A DNA stretch of 64,000 bases from Leclercia sp. S52 (GTDB lineage: Bacteria; Pseudomonadota; Gammaproteobacteria; Enterobacterales; Enterobacteriaceae), in the NCBI RefSeq assembly GCF_039727615.1, contig NZ_CP152474.1, positions 3,472,001 to 3,536,000 of the forward strand. Direction: 5' to 3'. Shown piece after piece: positions 48,866 through 58,656 of the stretch (position 1 is its first letter; every line of letters begins with the position of its first letter). Both the position numbers and the translations under genes were made by a program. Under the pieces are notes generated by a model. The model saw nothing but the letters and a program-made list of their open reading frames with translations. It was not told where the DNA came from and ran no database searches.

Positions 48866-50926
48866 ATGGGTCAGGAAAAGTTATACATCGAGAAAGAGCT
48901 AAGCTGGTTAGCATTCAACGAGCGCGTGCTTCAGGAAGCGGCGGATAAAAGTAACCCGCTGATTGAACGCATGCGTTTTCTGGGGATTTACTCCAATAAC
49001 CTGGACGAGTTCTATAAAGTTCGCTTTGCTGAACTGAAGCGTCGAATCATCATTAGCGAAGAGCAGGGTTTAAACTCGAATTCGCGTCATCTGCTTGGCA
49101 AGATCCAGTCCCGGGTCCTGAAAGCCGATCAGGAATTTGACAGCTTGTATAACGAATTGCTGCTGGAGATGGCACGCAATCAAATCTTCCTGATCAACGA
49201 GCGACAGCTCTCGGTCAACCAGCAGAGCTGGCTGCGCCACTATTTCAAACACTATCTGCGCCAGCACATCACCCCTATTCTGATTAACCGTGAAACGGAC
49301 CTGGTGCAGTTCCTGAAGGATGACTACACCTATCTGGCAGTGGAGATAATCCGCGGCGACAGCATTCGCTATGCGCTGCTGGAGATCCCGTCGGACAAGG
49401 TGCCGCGCTTCGTCAACCTGCCGCCGGAAACGCCGCGTCGCCGCAAGCCGATGATCCTGCTGGATAACATCCTGCGCTACTGCCTGGACGATATCTTTAA
49501 GGGCTTCTTCGATTACGACGCGCTCAACGCCTATTCGATGAAGATGACCCGTGACGCCGAGTACGACCTGGTGCACGAGATGGAAGCCAGCCTGATGGAG
49601 CTGATGTCCTCCAGCCTCAAGCAGCGCCTTACCGCTGAACCGGTGCGCTTTGTCTACCAGCGCGATATGCCGGACGCGATGGTCGAGATGCTGCGTGAAA
49701 AGCTGACCATCTCCCGCTACGACTCCATCGTGCCGGGCGGCCGCTATCACAACTTCAAAGACTTTATCGGCTTCCCGAACGTTGGCAAGGCCAACCTGGT
49801 GAACAAGCCGCTGCCGCGCCTGCGCCATATCTGGTTTGACAAGTTCCGCAACGGCTTCGACGCCATTCGCGAGCGCGACGTCCTGCTCTACTATCCGTAC
49901 CACACCTTTGAGCACGTGCTGGAGCTGATGCGTCAGGCGTCGTTCGACCCCAACGTGCTGGCGATCAAAATCAACATCTACCGCGTGGCGAAGGATTCGC
50001 GCATTATCGATGCGATGATCCATGCCGCCCACAACGGGAAGAAAGTGACCGTGGTGGTGGAGCTGCAGGCGCGTTTCGACGAAGAGGCCAACATCCACTG
50101 GGCCCGTCGTCTGACCGAAGCGGGCGTACACGTGATCTTCTCGGCCCCGGGGCTGAAGATCCACGCCAAGCTGTTCCTCATCTCCCGTAAAGAGGGTGAT
50201 GACGTGGTGCGTTATGCCCACATCGGTACCGGTAACTTCAATGAGAAGACCGCGCGTATTTATACCGACTACTCGCTGCTCACCGCCGATGCGCGCATCA
50301 CCAACGAGGTGCGCCGGGTCTTTAACTTCATTGAGAACCCGTACCGGCCTGTCAGCTTCGACTACCTGCTGGTGTCGCCGCAGAACTCCCGCCGTCTGCT
50401 GTATGACATGATCGACCGTGAGATCGCCAATGCGCAGAAAGGCCTGCCTTCCGGCATCACGCTGAAGCTCAATAACCTGGTCGATAAAGGGCTGGTGGAT
50501 CGCCTGTATGCCGCCTCCGGCTCAGGCGTGCCGGTCAATCTGCTGATCCGCGGCATGTGCTCTCTGATCCCCGAGCTTGAGGGTATCAGCGAAAATATTC
50601 GCGTCATTAGCATCGTTGACCGTTACCTCGAGCACGATCGCACCTATATTTTTGAGAACGGTGGCGATAAGCAGGTCTACCTCTCTTCTGCCGACTGGAT
50701 GACGCGCAACATCGACTATCGCATCGAGGTAGCGACGCCGCTGCTCGATCCGCGACTTAAGCAACAAGTTCTTGATATTATTGATTTACTGTTAAACGAT
50801 ACCGTGAAAGCACGGTATATCGATAAAGAACTGAGTAACCGCTATGTGCCGCGCGGCAATCGCCGTAAGGTGCGGTCACAGCTGGCGATTTACGACTATA
50901 TCAAATCACTCGAGCAACCCGATTAA
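48866..50926 (+). CDS. ppk: Polyphosphate kinase
   Basis: Ppk polymerises the gamma phosphate of ATP into inorganic polyphosphate at the membrane. It has 686 residues (688 in E. coli). The phosphorylated histidine is in [13 protein letters not shown] (near residue 434), and the second conserved histidine region is [10 protein letters not shown]. The N-terminal domain [20 protein letters not shown] is typical. ppx follows after three bases. Confidence 0.98.
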   Translation: MGQEKLYIEKELSWLAFNERVLQEAADKSNPLIERMRFLGIYSNNLDEFYKVRFAELKRRIIISEEQGLNSNSRHLLGKIQSRVLKADQEFDSLYNELLLEMARNQIFLINERQLSVNQQSWLRHYFKHYLRQHITPILINRETDLVQFLKDDYTYLAVEIIRGDSIRYALLEIPSDKVPRFVNLPPETPRRRKPMILLDNILRYCLDDIFKGFFDYDALNAYSMKMTRDAEYDLVHEMEASLMELMSSSLKQRLTAEPVRFVYQRDMPDAMVEMLREKLTISRYDSIVPGGRYHNFKDFIGFPNVGKANLVNKPLPRLRHIWFDKFRNGFDAIRERDVLLYYPYHTFEHVLELMRQASFDPNVLAIKINIYRVAKDSRIIDAMIHAAHNGKKVTVVVELQARFDEEANIHWARRLTEAGVHVIFSAPGLKIHAKLFLISRKEGDDVVRYAHIGTGNFNEKTARIYTDYSLLTADARITNEVRRVFNFIENPYRPVSFDYLLVSPQNSRRLLYDMIDREIANAQKGLPSGITLKLNNLVDKGLVDRLYAASGSGVPVNLLIRGMCSLIPELEGISENIRVISIVDRYLEHDRTYIFENGGDKQVYLSSADWMTRNIDYRIEVATPLLDPRLKQQVLDIIDLLLNDTVKARYIDKELSNRYVPRGNRRKVRSQLAIYDYIKSLEQPD

Positions 50927-50929
50927 CCT

Positions 50930-52471
50930 ATGCCGATAAACGATAAGACCCCACGACCGCAGGAGTTTGCTGCGGTCGACCTTGGTTCTAACAGCTTCCA
51001 CATGGTCATTGCCCGTGAGGTTGATGGCGCAATGCAGATCATTGGTCGTCTGAAACAGCGCGTCCACCTGGCTGACGGCCTGGGTGCAGACAACATGCTC
51101 AGCGAAGAGGCGATGGAGCGCGGGCTGAACTGCCTGTCGCTGTTTGCCGAACGCCTGCAGGGTTTCACCCCGTCGAGCGTCTGCATTGTCGGAACCCATA
51201 CCCTGCGCCAGGCGTCGAACGCCACGGACTTTTTAAAGCGCGCGGAGCAGGTGATCCCCTACCCTATCGAGATCATTTCGGGCAATGAAGAAGCCCGTCT
51301 GATCTTCATGGGTGTGGAACATACTCAGCCGGAAAAAGGCCGTAAGCTGGTGATCGATATCGGCGGCGGCTCAACGGAGCTGGTGATTGGCGAAAACTTT
51401 GAGCCACATCTGGTCGAAAGCCGCCGGATGGGCTGCGTCAGTTTCGCCCAGATCTACTTCCCGGGCGGAACAATCAGCCGGGAGAACTTCCAGCGCGCGC
51501 GCATGGCCGCGGTGCAGAAGCTGGAGTCGCTCGCCTGGCAATACCGCCTACAGGGCTGGAACGTGGCGCTTGGCGCTTCGGGCACCATCAAAGCCGCCCA
51601 TGAAGTACTGGTGGAGATGGGCGAAAAAGACGGTTTTATCACCCCTGAGCGTCTGTCGATGCTGATGGAAGAGGTGATCAAGCATAAGAGCTTTGATGCC
51701 CTGAGCCTGCCTGGCCTCTCCGAAGAGCGCAAAGCGGTGTTTGTCCCGGGCCTGGCGATCCTGTGCGGCGTGTTCGATGCGCTGGCCATTCGCGAGCTGC
51801 GCCTGTCTGACGGTGCGCTGCGCGAAGGCGTGCTGTATGAGATGGAAGGCCGTTTCCGCCACCAGGATATTCGCAGCCGTACCGCGCAGAGCCTGGCGAA
51901 TCAGTACAACATTGACCGCGAGCAGGCAAGACGCGTGCTGGAAACCACGACCCATATGTATGAGCAGTGGGAAACCCAGAACCCGAAACTGGCGCATCCG
52001 CAGCTGGCGGCCCTGCTGAAGTGGGCAGCGATGCTGCACGAAGTCGGGCTGAACATCAATCACAGTGGAATGCACCGCCACTCGGCCTACATTCTGCAAA
52101 ACAGCGACCTGCCTGGCTTTAACCAGGAGCAGCAGACCATGATGGCCTCGCTGGTCCGCTATCATCGTAAAGCCGTTAAGCTGGACGAGCTGCCGCGCTT
52201 TACGCTGTTCAAGAAAAAACAGTTCCTGCCGCTGATCCAGCTGTTACGTCTGGGCGTGCTGCTCAACAACCAACGTCAGGCAACGACCACGCCGCCGACG
52301 CTGACGCTCACCACGGACGATAACCACTGGACGCTGAGTTTCCCGCACGACTGGTTCAGCCAGAACGCGCTGGTGCTGCTGGATCTGGAAAGAGAGCAGC
52401 AGTACTGGAGCGCCGTCACCGGCTGGTGCCTGAAAATCGAAGAAGAGCACTCTCCGAACGTCGCCGCGTAA
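50930..52471 (+). CDS. ppx: Exopolyphosphatase
   Basis: Ppx removes terminal phosphate from polyphosphate and is paired with Ppk. It has 513 residues, as in E. coli. The two phosphate-binding loops of the actin-like ASKHA fold are [15 protein letters not shown] and [13 protein letters not shown]. The C-terminal HD-like domain contains [18 protein letters not shown]. It is cotranscribed with ppk; a stretch of nine bases separates it from convergent pdeF. Confidence 0.98.
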   Translation: MPINDKTPRPQEFAAVDLGSNSFHMVIAREVDGAMQIIGRLKQRVHLADGLGADNMLSEEAMERGLNCLSLFAERLQGFTPSSVCIVGTHTLRQASNATDFLKRAEQVIPYPIEIISGNEEARLIFMGVEHTQPEKGRKLVIDIGGGSTELVIGENFEPHLVESRRMGCVSFAQIYFPGGTISRENFQRARMAAVQKLESLAWQYRLQGWNVALGASGTIKAAHEVLVEMGEKDGFITPERLSMLMEEVIKHKSFDALSLPGLSEERKAVFVPGLAILCGVFDALAIRELRLSDGALREGVLYEMEGRFRHQDIRSRTAQSLANQYNIDREQARRVLETTTHMYEQWETQNPKLAHPQLAALLKWAAMLHEVGLNINHSGMHRHSAYILQNSDLPGFNQEQQTMMASLVRYHRKAVKLDELPRFTLFKKKQFLPLIQLLRLGVLLNNQRQATTTPPTLTLTTDDNHWTLSFPHDWFSQNALVLLDLEREQQYWSAVTGWCLKIEEEHSPNVAA

Positions 52472-52479
52472 CCTCTCCT

Positions 52480-54720
52480 TCAGGCGCTCTTCGTGAGCGC
52501 CTGTTGCGGCAGTAAAGAGTCCAGCGGTACGGGTTTGCCAATTAAATACCCCTGGAAATAATCAATTCCCAGCGCCTCGGCGGCGCAGCGGATCTCCTCG
52601 CTCTCGACATATTCTGCCACCACCAGCATTTTCTTCATCCGCGCCAGATGGCAAATCGAGGCCACGATCTGATAATCCAGGCTGTTGTTGACGATGTTAC
52701 GAATAAAGCTGCCGTCGATCTTCAGGATATCGGCATCCACGCTTTTTAAGCGGGCGTAACTGGCGTAGCCGGTACCAAAGTCATCAATGGCCACCCGGCA
52801 GCCCATCTCCTGCAAATGGTTCATCGTCTGCATCGCCAGCCCGGCATTGCCAAAACTGCTGCTCTCGGTGATCTCGAATATCAGCTGCCAGCTCTCAATG
52901 GCATAGGTTTGCAGCATGCGGCTCACCTCCAGCGGCAGCTGCGCCCGGCAAACGGATGAAGGCGACAGATTAATGGCAAACCGCTGGCCCGGCAGACTCT
53001 CCCGGTTATCGTCCATAAACTGCAGCGTCTTCTCCAGCACCAGCAGATCGATTCGCGAAGAGAGGCCAAACTCCTGCGCGACGGGCAGGAACTCATCGGG
53101 GGAAATCAGCTCTGCGCCATCGTTTTGCAGACGGAGCAGCACCTCGTGATAGTCATCCCCGCGGATCCCCTTCACCGGCTGCGCCAGCAGGGTAAATTCA
53201 TCTTTTTCCAGCGCACGCTGCAGGCGGCTCATCATCGCGACTTTATCTTTCAGGCCGCGTTGCAGATTGATGGCGCCCCGCTGCTGTAAGTTTTCCGGGT
53301 GATTGGTCGCCAGGGAGAGATCGGCAATGGTGCTCAGCTCCCCCAGCAGCAGATAAAGGTGCACCACCGGCGACCGCACGTAGCAGTAGCTGACCCCCAC
53401 CTGCGGCTGGAGCGGCATTCCGTCCCAGAGGAAGCGGAAACGCTTGATGTGTAAATCCAGCTCATCAATGCGGGACTGATGCGACTCGGTATTCAGCCGC
53501 AGCACCAGATCGTGCCCCGACAGCTGATAGACGCACTCATCCGGCTGCAGATAATCATTAATCCACGCGGCCAGTTTCTGTTTGTACTGGATACGCAGCA
53601 GGACGCCGTAGTTACGTCCCAGCACTTCCAGCTCCGGAATGCGCAGGAAGCAGAGCACCGACCAGGGCTTTTTCCCCAGCGCACGGTTAAGCGCCCGCAG
53701 GTTGGGCATGTGCACCACCGGGTCGAGAAACGCCAGCCGTCTGGCGCGGATATTAATCGCCCGCTGCCGCGTCGCCAGCATCGCCATGTAAACCACCACG
53801 AAGGTAAAGACCAGATAGCTGGAGGAGGTGATGGTGAGCTGAATGTCATAGCCCTGCGCCCGCGGGATGTAGCTGTCAAAAAAGTGAATTGAGACAATCA
53901 GTACCGGCGTCCAGATCAGGGACATCAGCTTATAGCCGAAGCGCATCGATCCCCAGAGCATCACCGGCATCAGCAGCGACAGCGTGTAGTTGGTGCTGAA
54001 GATAGTACTGTTTTCGGTGATGGGCCACAGGAGCAAGGCCAGCAGTGCGCTCGTTGCCATCAGCCAGATAACCACTTCCGTCGCCGTCACTTTACGGTCG
54101 ATCTGACCCACAATCTGCGACAGCAGGCTGCGCAGATAGCGGGGGTGGCGAAGGGTGCGGATGATCAGATAGCAGAACGGCACGCCCGTCAGGCAGCCAA
54201 CAAGTAAGCCCTGGTAATTAATCAGCGAGCGGATCCCGGGGGTGCTGATACCCGCCAGGTCAAACCGTGTTTTGTAGACGCCAAGGTAGACGGCGAACTG
54301 AAACAGCAGCAGGAAAATCGTGGCCGGACAGAGCATCTGCCAGAACATCCGTTGCGCCATCAGTCGTGCGTCACCATAGGAGACATTATTGCGGCGGGGA
54401 GCGAAGACCCGATATCCGCCCCAGCTGAGGGTTATCGGGATCAAAAAATGGCCAATTGCCACGGCAGTCTCGTAACCGCCCACCGAAGGGTAGTAGCGCA
54501 CAAAGAGCGCAAGCATAATGCCGGGCACCGCTGCCATGCCGTAAAACAGCATCAGCGACAATAAGAACGCCAGCGGCATATAGTAGAGCACCACGATATT
54601 CCCCTGAACCTGGGTGTAGGTGGTGGCAAGGCGCGCGACGGGCAGCAGAACGACCGGCAGGATCAGCGGCAGCGCCCACCAGCGGTCTCTATATTTTTTG
54701 TATAACGAGAAAATAGTCAT
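52480..54720 (-). CDS. pdeF: Cyclic-di-GMP phosphodiesterase PdeF (YfgF)
   Basis: PdeF is a membrane-anchored EAL-domain enzyme that degrades cyclic di-GMP. I start at MTIFSLYKKYRDRWW, giving 746 residues (747 in E. coli); an earlier Met adds 17 non-conserved residues. The N-terminal third is a MASE1-type membrane sensor with about eight segments. The middle has a degenerate GGDEF domain. The C-terminal EAL domain has EVLLR in place of EAL, as in the active E. coli enzyme (EILLR), and intact IDDFGTGYAS and VVAEYVES metal motifs. Confidence 0.95.
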   Translation of the reverse strand: MTIFSLYKKYRDRWWALPLILPVVLLPVARLATTYTQVQGNIVVLYYMPLAFLLSLMLFYGMAAVPGIMLALFVRYYPSVGGYETAVAIGHFLIPITLSWGGYRVFAPRRNNVSYGDARLMAQRMFWQMLCPATIFLLLFQFAVYLGVYKTRFDLAGISTPGIRSLINYQGLLVGCLTGVPFCYLIIRTLRHPRYLRSLLSQIVGQIDRKVTATEVVIWLMATSALLALLLWPITENSTIFSTNYTLSLLMPVMLWGSMRFGYKLMSLIWTPVLIVSIHFFDSYIPRAQGYDIQLTITSSSYLVFTFVVVYMAMLATRQRAINIRARRLAFLDPVVHMPNLRALNRALGKKPWSVLCFLRIPELEVLGRNYGVLLRIQYKQKLAAWINDYLQPDECVYQLSGHDLVLRLNTESHQSRIDELDLHIKRFRFLWDGMPLQPQVGVSYCYVRSPVVHLYLLLGELSTIADLSLATNHPENLQQRGAINLQRGLKDKVAMMSRLQRALEKDEFTLLAQPVKGIRGDDYHEVLLRLQNDGAELISPDEFLPVAQEFGLSSRIDLLVLEKTLQFMDDNRESLPGQRFAINLSPSSVCRAQLPLEVSRMLQTYAIESWQLIFEITESSSFGNAGLAMQTMNHLQEMGCRVAIDDFGTGYASYARLKSVDADILKIDGSFIRNIVNNSLDYQIVASICHLARMKKMLVVAEYVESEEIRCAAEALGIDYFQGYLIGKPVPLDSLLPQQALTKSA

Positions 54721-55066
54721 AGATGCCATAGTTAACCCACTCATCCAGGGGCAGTTCAGACAGGCATCCAACCTGACGACGTTGTCGTGCAGGCGAAATA
54801 ACGCTTACACGAAAGGAGGAAAGATTTTAGTAAGCCCTGGCGAGGGAGATTTGACTTAAATCAAAGAGATTAATCCCGGGAAAGAATATTCACATTTTTT
54901 AACCGTACTTTTGTGCTAATTATCAGTGGCGTAAATAAAGTTATTATTAAACATAACAATCAGTGGATTAATCGTTGACAGAATTTTACATTCGGATTAA
55001 TTGACCCCTGTGGCCCCGTATGCCTTAATGGCACATCGCCCGCAGGGTATTTTCTGGAACACTACA
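54721..55066 (+). promoter_or_regulatory. pdeF-yfgG divergent region
   Basis: A 346-base AT-rich region with no gene. A candidate promoter for yfgG is TTGACA at 54975-54980 with TAATTG 17 bases later. Short repeated ATTAAT/TTATTA motifs are present. Nothing else was recognised. Confidence 0.45.
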
Positions 55067-55273
55067 GTGAGTCAGGCCACACGTATGCGAAAACGACATC
55101 GGTTTAACACTCGGATGACGCGTATCATACTGCTAATCAGCTTATTCTTTTTCGTGGGCCGCTTCGTTTACTCCTCCATTGGTGCCTGGTATCACCACCA
55201 GGAAAAAAAGCAGGCGCAACAATCCAGCCTCTCTGGCGAATACGTCGAACGCTCCACCACCACAATTAATTAA
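55067..55273 (+). CDS. yfgG: YfgG, DUF2633 small membrane protein
   Basis: A 68-residue protein of the YfgG/DUF2633 family. I start at GTG (product MSQATRMRKRHRF), aligned with E. coli YfgG; 22 residues of upstream in-frame sequence are not conserved. It has a basic N-terminus, one membrane helix (IILLISLFFFVGRFVYSSI) and a soluble tail. Links to metal stress have been suggested in E. coli; the function is not settled. Confidence 0.86.
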   Translation: MSQATRMRKRHRFNTRMTRIILLISLFFFVGRFVYSSIGAWYHHQEKKQAQQSSLSGEYVERSTTTIN

Positions 55274-55303
55274 GCCTTCTGTTTTTATGGGCTAATTAAA
55301 TTA

Positions 55304-56185
55304 TTACGCCGTTTGTAATAATCGAATAATTTCGCTGATCCCTTTACTCAGCACTTTATCCTGACGCATAACGATGGCCAGCTGACGCTCTAAAACCGGC
55401 GTAAGTGAGCGCACGCATAGCCCCTGCCTGTCCTCCGCACATTCCACCGCCATGCGTGGAATAATGCTGTATCCCAGCCCGACGCGAACCATACGTTTGA
55501 TGGCTTCGATACTGCCAGACTGCATGATCGGCTGCACCTCCAGACCGCTGGCCTGAAACCAGGCGTCGATCACTGCCCTTGTGCTGCTCCCGGTTTCAAA
55601 GGCGATAAAGGGGTGGGCCTGTAGTTCAGGTGCGGTCAGCGTGGCAAACAGCCCCTGCTGATCCGCTGCTGCAATAAACACAAACTCCTCATCCAGCACC
55701 GGCGCGATCGCCAGCGCCGAACCTACAACGGGTAAGGTGACCAGCCCCAGATCGAGACGGTTCTCCTCTATGGCGCGGACAATCTCCAGCGTGTTGCCGG
55801 TGGTGACGCCGACCCGCAGCAGGGGATGATCCTGCCGCAGCTGCTGCAACAGCGGCGGTAAAAGATGGATGCAGGCCGTCGCCCCCATCCCGATAGCGAT
55901 CGTTCCGCTCACCTCATGGCTGAACGCGGCCACCGCCCGAATCGTCTCGTCCACCGCCTGCTCAATCCGCTCGCCATGAGTCAACAGCGCCAGCCCGGCC
56001 GCCGTGGCTTTCACGCCCCGACCGGTACGCTCGATTAATCGCGCCTGTAAAAACTGCTCCAGCTGGCGGATCTGCAAACTCACCGCCGGTTGCGAAAGCC
56101 CCAGCACGTCCGCAGCCGCAGAAAAACTGCCCCGCTGCACGACCAGTCGAAAGGTTGCCAGCTGTCCCAGATTCAGCGTCGTCAT
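55304..56185 (-). CDS. LysR-family transcriptional regulator
   Basis: A 293-residue LysR-type regulator. The winged helix-turn-helix is at residues about 18-60 (SFSAAADVLGLSQPAVSLQI, then RQLEQFLQARLIERTGR), followed by a substrate-binding domain. It shows the branch feature of CysB-like and Cbl-like folds only loosely, so no subgroup is given. It is divergent from an MFS transporter gene 98 bases away, the typical arrangement for LysR control of the neighbour. ATG at 56185 is preferred to a GTG one codon earlier. Confidence 0.9.
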   Translation of the reverse strand: MTTLNLGQLATFRLVVQRGSFSAAADVLGLSQPAVSLQIRQLEQFLQARLIERTGRGVKATAAGLALLTHGERIEQAVDETIRAVAAFSHEVSGTIAIGMGATACIHLLPPLLQQLRQDHPLLRVGVTTGNTLEIVRAIEENRLDLGLVTLPVVGSALAIAPVLDEEFVFIAAADQQGLFATLTAPELQAHPFIAFETGSSTRAVIDAWFQASGLEVQPIMQSGSIEAIKRMVRVGLGYSIIPRMAVECAEDRQGLCVRSLTPVLERQLAIVMRQDKVLSKGISEIIRLLQTA

Positions 56186-56283
56186 CACAAAGTTTCTCTT
56201 ATAGGAGCCATAAACGCACCGGCCTGCCTGCGGTCTGATGCGCGGGATATGCTCAGGATAACTGTCTGATGGAATGAAAGATA

Positions 56284-57540
56284 ATGAAAAACCTGCCCAT
56301 GCCCCGCACCCTCCCCCTCACCACCGGCTGTAACCAGCTTATCAACTGGGGGATCTCCTTTTACATGCCGGGCACCTTCGCCCGGGCCATCGCGGCGGAC
56401 AGCGGCTGGTCGTCACCGGCGATTTATTCGGGGCTGACCCTCGCCATGCTGGTGATGGCCGCCCTCTCCCCCTTTGTCGCTAAACTGCTGGCGTGGATGG
56501 GCGGACAACGGGTGGTGATGATCGGATCGCTGCTGATTTCCGCCAGCTGTGTGTTGATGGCCAACGCCCACTCCCTTGTCGCCTGGTACGCCGCCTGGAT
56601 GGTAACCGGCATCGGCATGCGCCTGTCGCTGTACGATGCACTCTTTGCGGCGCTGGTGAATCTCTACGGCCAGCAGGCGCGGCGCACCATCTCCCGCGTC
56701 ACCCTGGCAGGTGGGCTGGCCTCGGTGGTGTTCTGGCCGCTGGGCGAGGCGTTGCTGACGGTGATGAGCTGGCGAAGTGCGCTGCTGATCTACGCCCTGT
56801 TCGGCCTGCTGAGCGCCGCGTTAGTCTTTTCGCTACCCAATCAGACACGCCCCGCAGTAAAGCAGCCCGCCCCGCCTGCCGGTGGCCGCAACGGCTGGCT
56901 GTATGCCGCCTTCATTGCGCTGATCACCTTTGTCTCTAACGGCACCTCCACACACCTGCCGGAATTTATCGCCAGCGTCGGCCTGCCGGTTACCATCGGC
57001 ATGTTATGGGGGATTGGGCAGACCGGCGCGCGGTTCCTGGAGGTCGTTGCCGGGGCGGGGCTCACCCCGCTGCGCCTGACGCTGCTCACCGCGCTCGCCA
57101 TGCCGGTGTGCTTTCTGCTCGGGCTGAGCAGTACATTCTTCCTCTGGTCTGCCGCCGGTTTTGTGCTGGGCTACGGGGCGATAAACGGACTGGTGACCAT
57201 TGTGAAAGCCACCTTACCCTTGCAGCTGTTTGCCCCTGAAGAGTACGCCCGGCGCACCGGGGTACTGCTGATCCCGGCCCAGCTGATGGCGGCGGCCTCC
57301 CCGCTGGCCTATGCATGGTTAAACCGGGCGTTCGGGACGATCGGCGCGATGTGGCTGTCGTGGGGGCTGACGCTGGTGATTGCCGGGCTGGCGGTGGCTA
57401 TCGTGAAGGGCCAGGCTTCGCGCGCGACCGAAATGTATCCCACTGTATCCACGACTCCCTCCTTACGCGGCCATACAAAAAAAGCCGCCCGCAGCAAACA
57501 GGGCCGATACATAAAAATGGTCTTCTGTGTCTGTCGTTAA
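56284..57540 (+). CDS. MFS transporter, divergent from the LysR gene
   Basis: A 418-residue major facilitator protein with about 12 membrane segments. A signature-like motif RVTLAGGLASVVFWPLGEALL and an N-terminal GCNQLINWGISFYMPG segment recall the monocarboxylate/YbfB-like branch, but I cannot name the substrate. The last 30 or so residues (after RATEMYPT) are basic and unusual (GHTKKAARSKQGRYIKMV). Probable target of the adjacent LysR regulator. Confidence 0.86.
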   Translation: MKNLPMPRTLPLTTGCNQLINWGISFYMPGTFARAIAADSGWSSPAIYSGLTLAMLVMAALSPFVAKLLAWMGGQRVVMIGSLLISASCVLMANAHSLVAWYAAWMVTGIGMRLSLYDALFAALVNLYGQQARRTISRVTLAGGLASVVFWPLGEALLTVMSWRSALLIYALFGLLSAALVFSLPNQTRPAVKQPAPPAGGRNGWLYAAFIALITFVSNGTSTHLPEFIASVGLPVTIGMLWGIGQTGARFLEVVAGAGLTPLRLTLLTALAMPVCFLLGLSSTFFLWSAAGFVLGYGAINGLVTIVKATLPLQLFAPEEYARRTGVLLIPAQLMAAASPLAYAWLNRAFGTIGAMWLSWGLTLVIAGLAVAIVKGQASRATEMYPTVSTTPSLRGHTKKAARSKQGRYIKMVFCVCR

Positions 57541-57583
57541 GAAAACCTTCGCATTCACATAAACCGTTTTGAGGAATCGTAAA

Positions 57584-57838
57584 ATGAAAACATTACTAAT
57601 CGCTGTCCTGACCTTCACCGCCGCCATGACTTCTTCCGCTTTCGCTGCCCAGGAAATTAACCACCCTCAGGAGCAGCAAAAAATTGGCACCGTTTCCGAC
57701 AGCAGCGGCGCATCGTCGCTGGCGGATCTGGAGGCAAAACTGCAGGCCAAAGCCGCAGAAGCGGGTGCCAGCGCGTTTCGTATTACCTCCGCCGGGGGAA
57801 ATAACACCCTGTCGGGCACTGCGGATATCTATCGTTGA
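57584..57838 (+). CDS. DUF1471 (YdgH/BhsA/McbA-like) periplasmic protein
   Basis: An 84-residue exported protein with signal peptide MKTLLIAVLTFTAAMTSSAFA and a C-terminal BhsA/McbA-type domain (GASAFRITSAGGNNTLSGTA). Such proteins are periplasmic stress-response or biofilm factors in E. coli. The start has the strong ribosome binding site GAGG. Its stop TGA overlaps the GAGG of the next gene's ribosome binding site, so the two are translationally linked. Confidence 0.88.
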   Translation: MKTLLIAVLTFTAAMTSSAFAAQEINHPQEQQKIGTVSDSSGASSLADLEAKLQAKAAEAGASAFRITSAGGNNTLSGTADIYR

Positions 57839-57848
57839 GGCCGTGATA

Positions 57849-58595
57849 ATGAAAAAACTGTTTACTCAGACGCTCGCAACAGGCCTGCTGCTGGCCGCCG
57901 CCAGTGGCTCCGCGTTGGCGAATAATAAAACCGTGGTCCTGGTGCACGGTGCTTTTGCCGACGGCAGCAGCTGGAATCGGGTGATCAATAAACTGCAAAA
58001 ACAGCATACCGAGGTCATTGCCGTTCAGCTGCCGCTCACCTCTTTGAAAGAGGATGTCGCCGCAACCCAGCGCGCCATCGCGCGGGCCCACGGGGATGTG
58101 GTGCTGGTGGGCCACTCCTGGGGCGGGACGGTGATTAGCGAGGCGGGCAACGATCCGCGGGTCAAATCGCTGGTCTATGTGGCGGCATTTGCCCCGGACT
58201 CGGGCCAGTCGACGGCGGATCTGGCCGGGAGCTACCCCGCTCCGCCGGGCAGCGCGGGCATCGCCAAAACCGCAGAGGGTTTTCTCTATTTACCAGGAAA
58301 ATCGGTACGCGAGGATTTTGCACCGGACATCAAAGCTGATGAGCAGAATACGCTGACCGCCACTCAGGGCCCGATCCGCGCCGACGCTTTTGCAGAAAAG
58401 GTCACCCATGCAGCCTGGCACGACAAACCGAGCTGGTATGTGGTCAGCAAGAATGACCGGATGATCAACCCGGAGCTGGAGCGTGCGATGGCGAAAGCAA
58501 TTCATGCCAAAACCACCGAAGTGGCGGCAAGCCATGTGTCGATGGTGAGTCACCCGGAGGAGATTGTCCGGGCGATTGAGCAAGCGGTGAAATGA
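57849..58595 (+). CDS. Exported alpha/beta hydrolase
   Basis: A 248-residue alpha/beta hydrolase. It has a signal peptide (MKKLFTQTLATGLLLAAASG, cleaved after ALA), the oxyanion segment VVLVHGAFADGSSWNRV, the nucleophile elbow GHSWGG and a candidate histidine in ASHVSMVSHPE. The nearest well-known group is the pyrethroid/esterase-like EstC family found in proteobacteria; the substrate is unknown. It follows the DUF1471 gene with 10 bases between and overlapping translation signals. Confidence 0.88.
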   Translation: MKKLFTQTLATGLLLAAASGSALANNKTVVLVHGAFADGSSWNRVINKLQKQHTEVIAVQLPLTSLKEDVAATQRAIARAHGDVVLVGHSWGGTVISEAGNDPRVKSLVYVAAFAPDSGQSTADLAGSYPAPPGSAGIAKTAEGFLYLPGKSVREDFAPDIKADEQNTLTATQGPIRADAFAEKVTHAAWHDKPSWYVVSKNDRMINPELERAMAKAIHAKTTEVAASHVSMVSHPEEIVRAIEQAVK

Positions 58596-58604
58596 AACGA
58601 GCAA

Positions 58605-58628
58605 TAAAAAGCCCGCAGGACGCGGGCT
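58605..58628. terminator. Terminator between the hydrolase gene and guaA
   Basis: GCCCGC AGGAC GCGGGC with AATAAAAA on the left, so it is a good T-tract terminator for guaA on the minus strand; on the plus strand the T-tract is weak. Confidence 0.82.
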
Positions 58629-58656
58629 TAAACAGAGCACGATTAACGGGCGGGAG

